This document shows, piece by piece, positions 5,921 through 6,041 of a stretch of DNA of 6,041 bases; the stretch's first letter is position 1, and every line of letters starts with the position of its first letter. A model generated the notes under the pieces. It was not told the DNA's origin. It saw only the letters and a program-made list of their open reading frames with translations, and made no database searches. The stretch comes from Methanobrevibacter sp. (GTDB taxonomy: Archaea; Methanobacteriota; Methanobacteria; Methanobacteriales; Methanobacteriaceae): positions 1 to 6,041 of the forward strand of contig JADLKP010000143.1 of NCBI GenBank assembly GCA_016838945.1. Reading direction: 5' to 3'. The position numbers and the translations under genes were made by a program.

Positions 5921-6002
5921 AGGCTTGCCTCTTTATTTAATAAAATAATAATCATCAATTGCAATTATAAAATAGGTCAAATGAAAATTGAAAAAATCCC
6001 AT

Positions 6003-6012
6003 ATTTTATAAA
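6003..6012 (-). promoter_or_regulatory. Candidate TATA box for the mmp3 operon
   Basis: The minus strand reads GGTTTATAAAATAT, close to the methanogen TATA consensus, about 83 bases before the mmp3 ATG; transcription would begin near 5980-5985 with a leader of about 60 bases. A second AT-rich box (TTTTATAATT, near 5964-5973) would give a much shorter leader and cannot be excluded. Confidence 0.5.
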
Positions 6013-6041
6013 CCAAATATATGTATATTTTTAATAATATA

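Overview
The window looks like a chromosomal piece of a methanogenic archaeon, most likely an AT-rich member of the Methanobacteriales such as Methanobrevibacter. Five of its six genes belong to methanogen-restricted 'methanogenesis marker protein' (Mmp) families. The sixth is a short archaeal-type NifB. Spacers are extremely AT-rich, TATA-like boxes can be proposed upstream of three genes, and most genes carry GAGG/GGAGG-type ribosome binding sites. The genus is inferred from composition and protein recall, not from a search.

All six genes lie on the minus strand, so the biological order runs from right to left: mmp3 (5920-4364), mmp6 (4361-3882), mmp5 (3814-3308), mmp15 (3306-2074), mmp17 (1988-1422), then a 358-base AT-rich spacer and nifB (1063-173). 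mmp3/mmp6 and mmp5/mmp15 are separated by only 1-2 bases, with the downstream ribosome binding site inside the last codons of the upstream gene. A perfect 13-bp inverted repeat fills most of the mmp6-mmp5 gap. mmp17 follows mmp15 after 85 bases. nifB probably has its own promoter and ends in a hairpin followed by several T tracts. The right edge (5921-6041) is the presumed promoter region of the mmp cluster. The left edge (1-172) is non-coding and nearly all A/T.

The common theme is activation of methyl-coenzyme M reductase (MCR), the methane-forming enzyme whose nickel cofactor F430 must be reduced to Ni(I). Mmp3 and Mmp17, with Mmp7, McrC and the ATPase component A2 (none of the last three encoded here), are reported parts of the ATP-dependent MCR activation complex. 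That complex has been reported to hold nitrogenase-type [8Fe-9S-C] clusters. NifB makes this type of cluster, so a nifB next to these genes, with no other nif gene in view, fits a role in MCR activation rather than nitrogen fixation. Mmp15 carries an ASKHA ATPase domain like the activators of 2-hydroxyacyl-CoA dehydratases, which push low-potential electrons into a partner using ATP, and could serve a similar step. Mmp5 and Mmp6 have no established biochemical role.

Points that stand out: the NifB has no cysteine between its radical-SAM motif and Cys123, so a usual cluster-ligand cysteine appears to be missing; Mmp15 looks like a fusion of a dehydratase-like N-terminal part with its activator; and the spacers hold several inverted and direct repeats.
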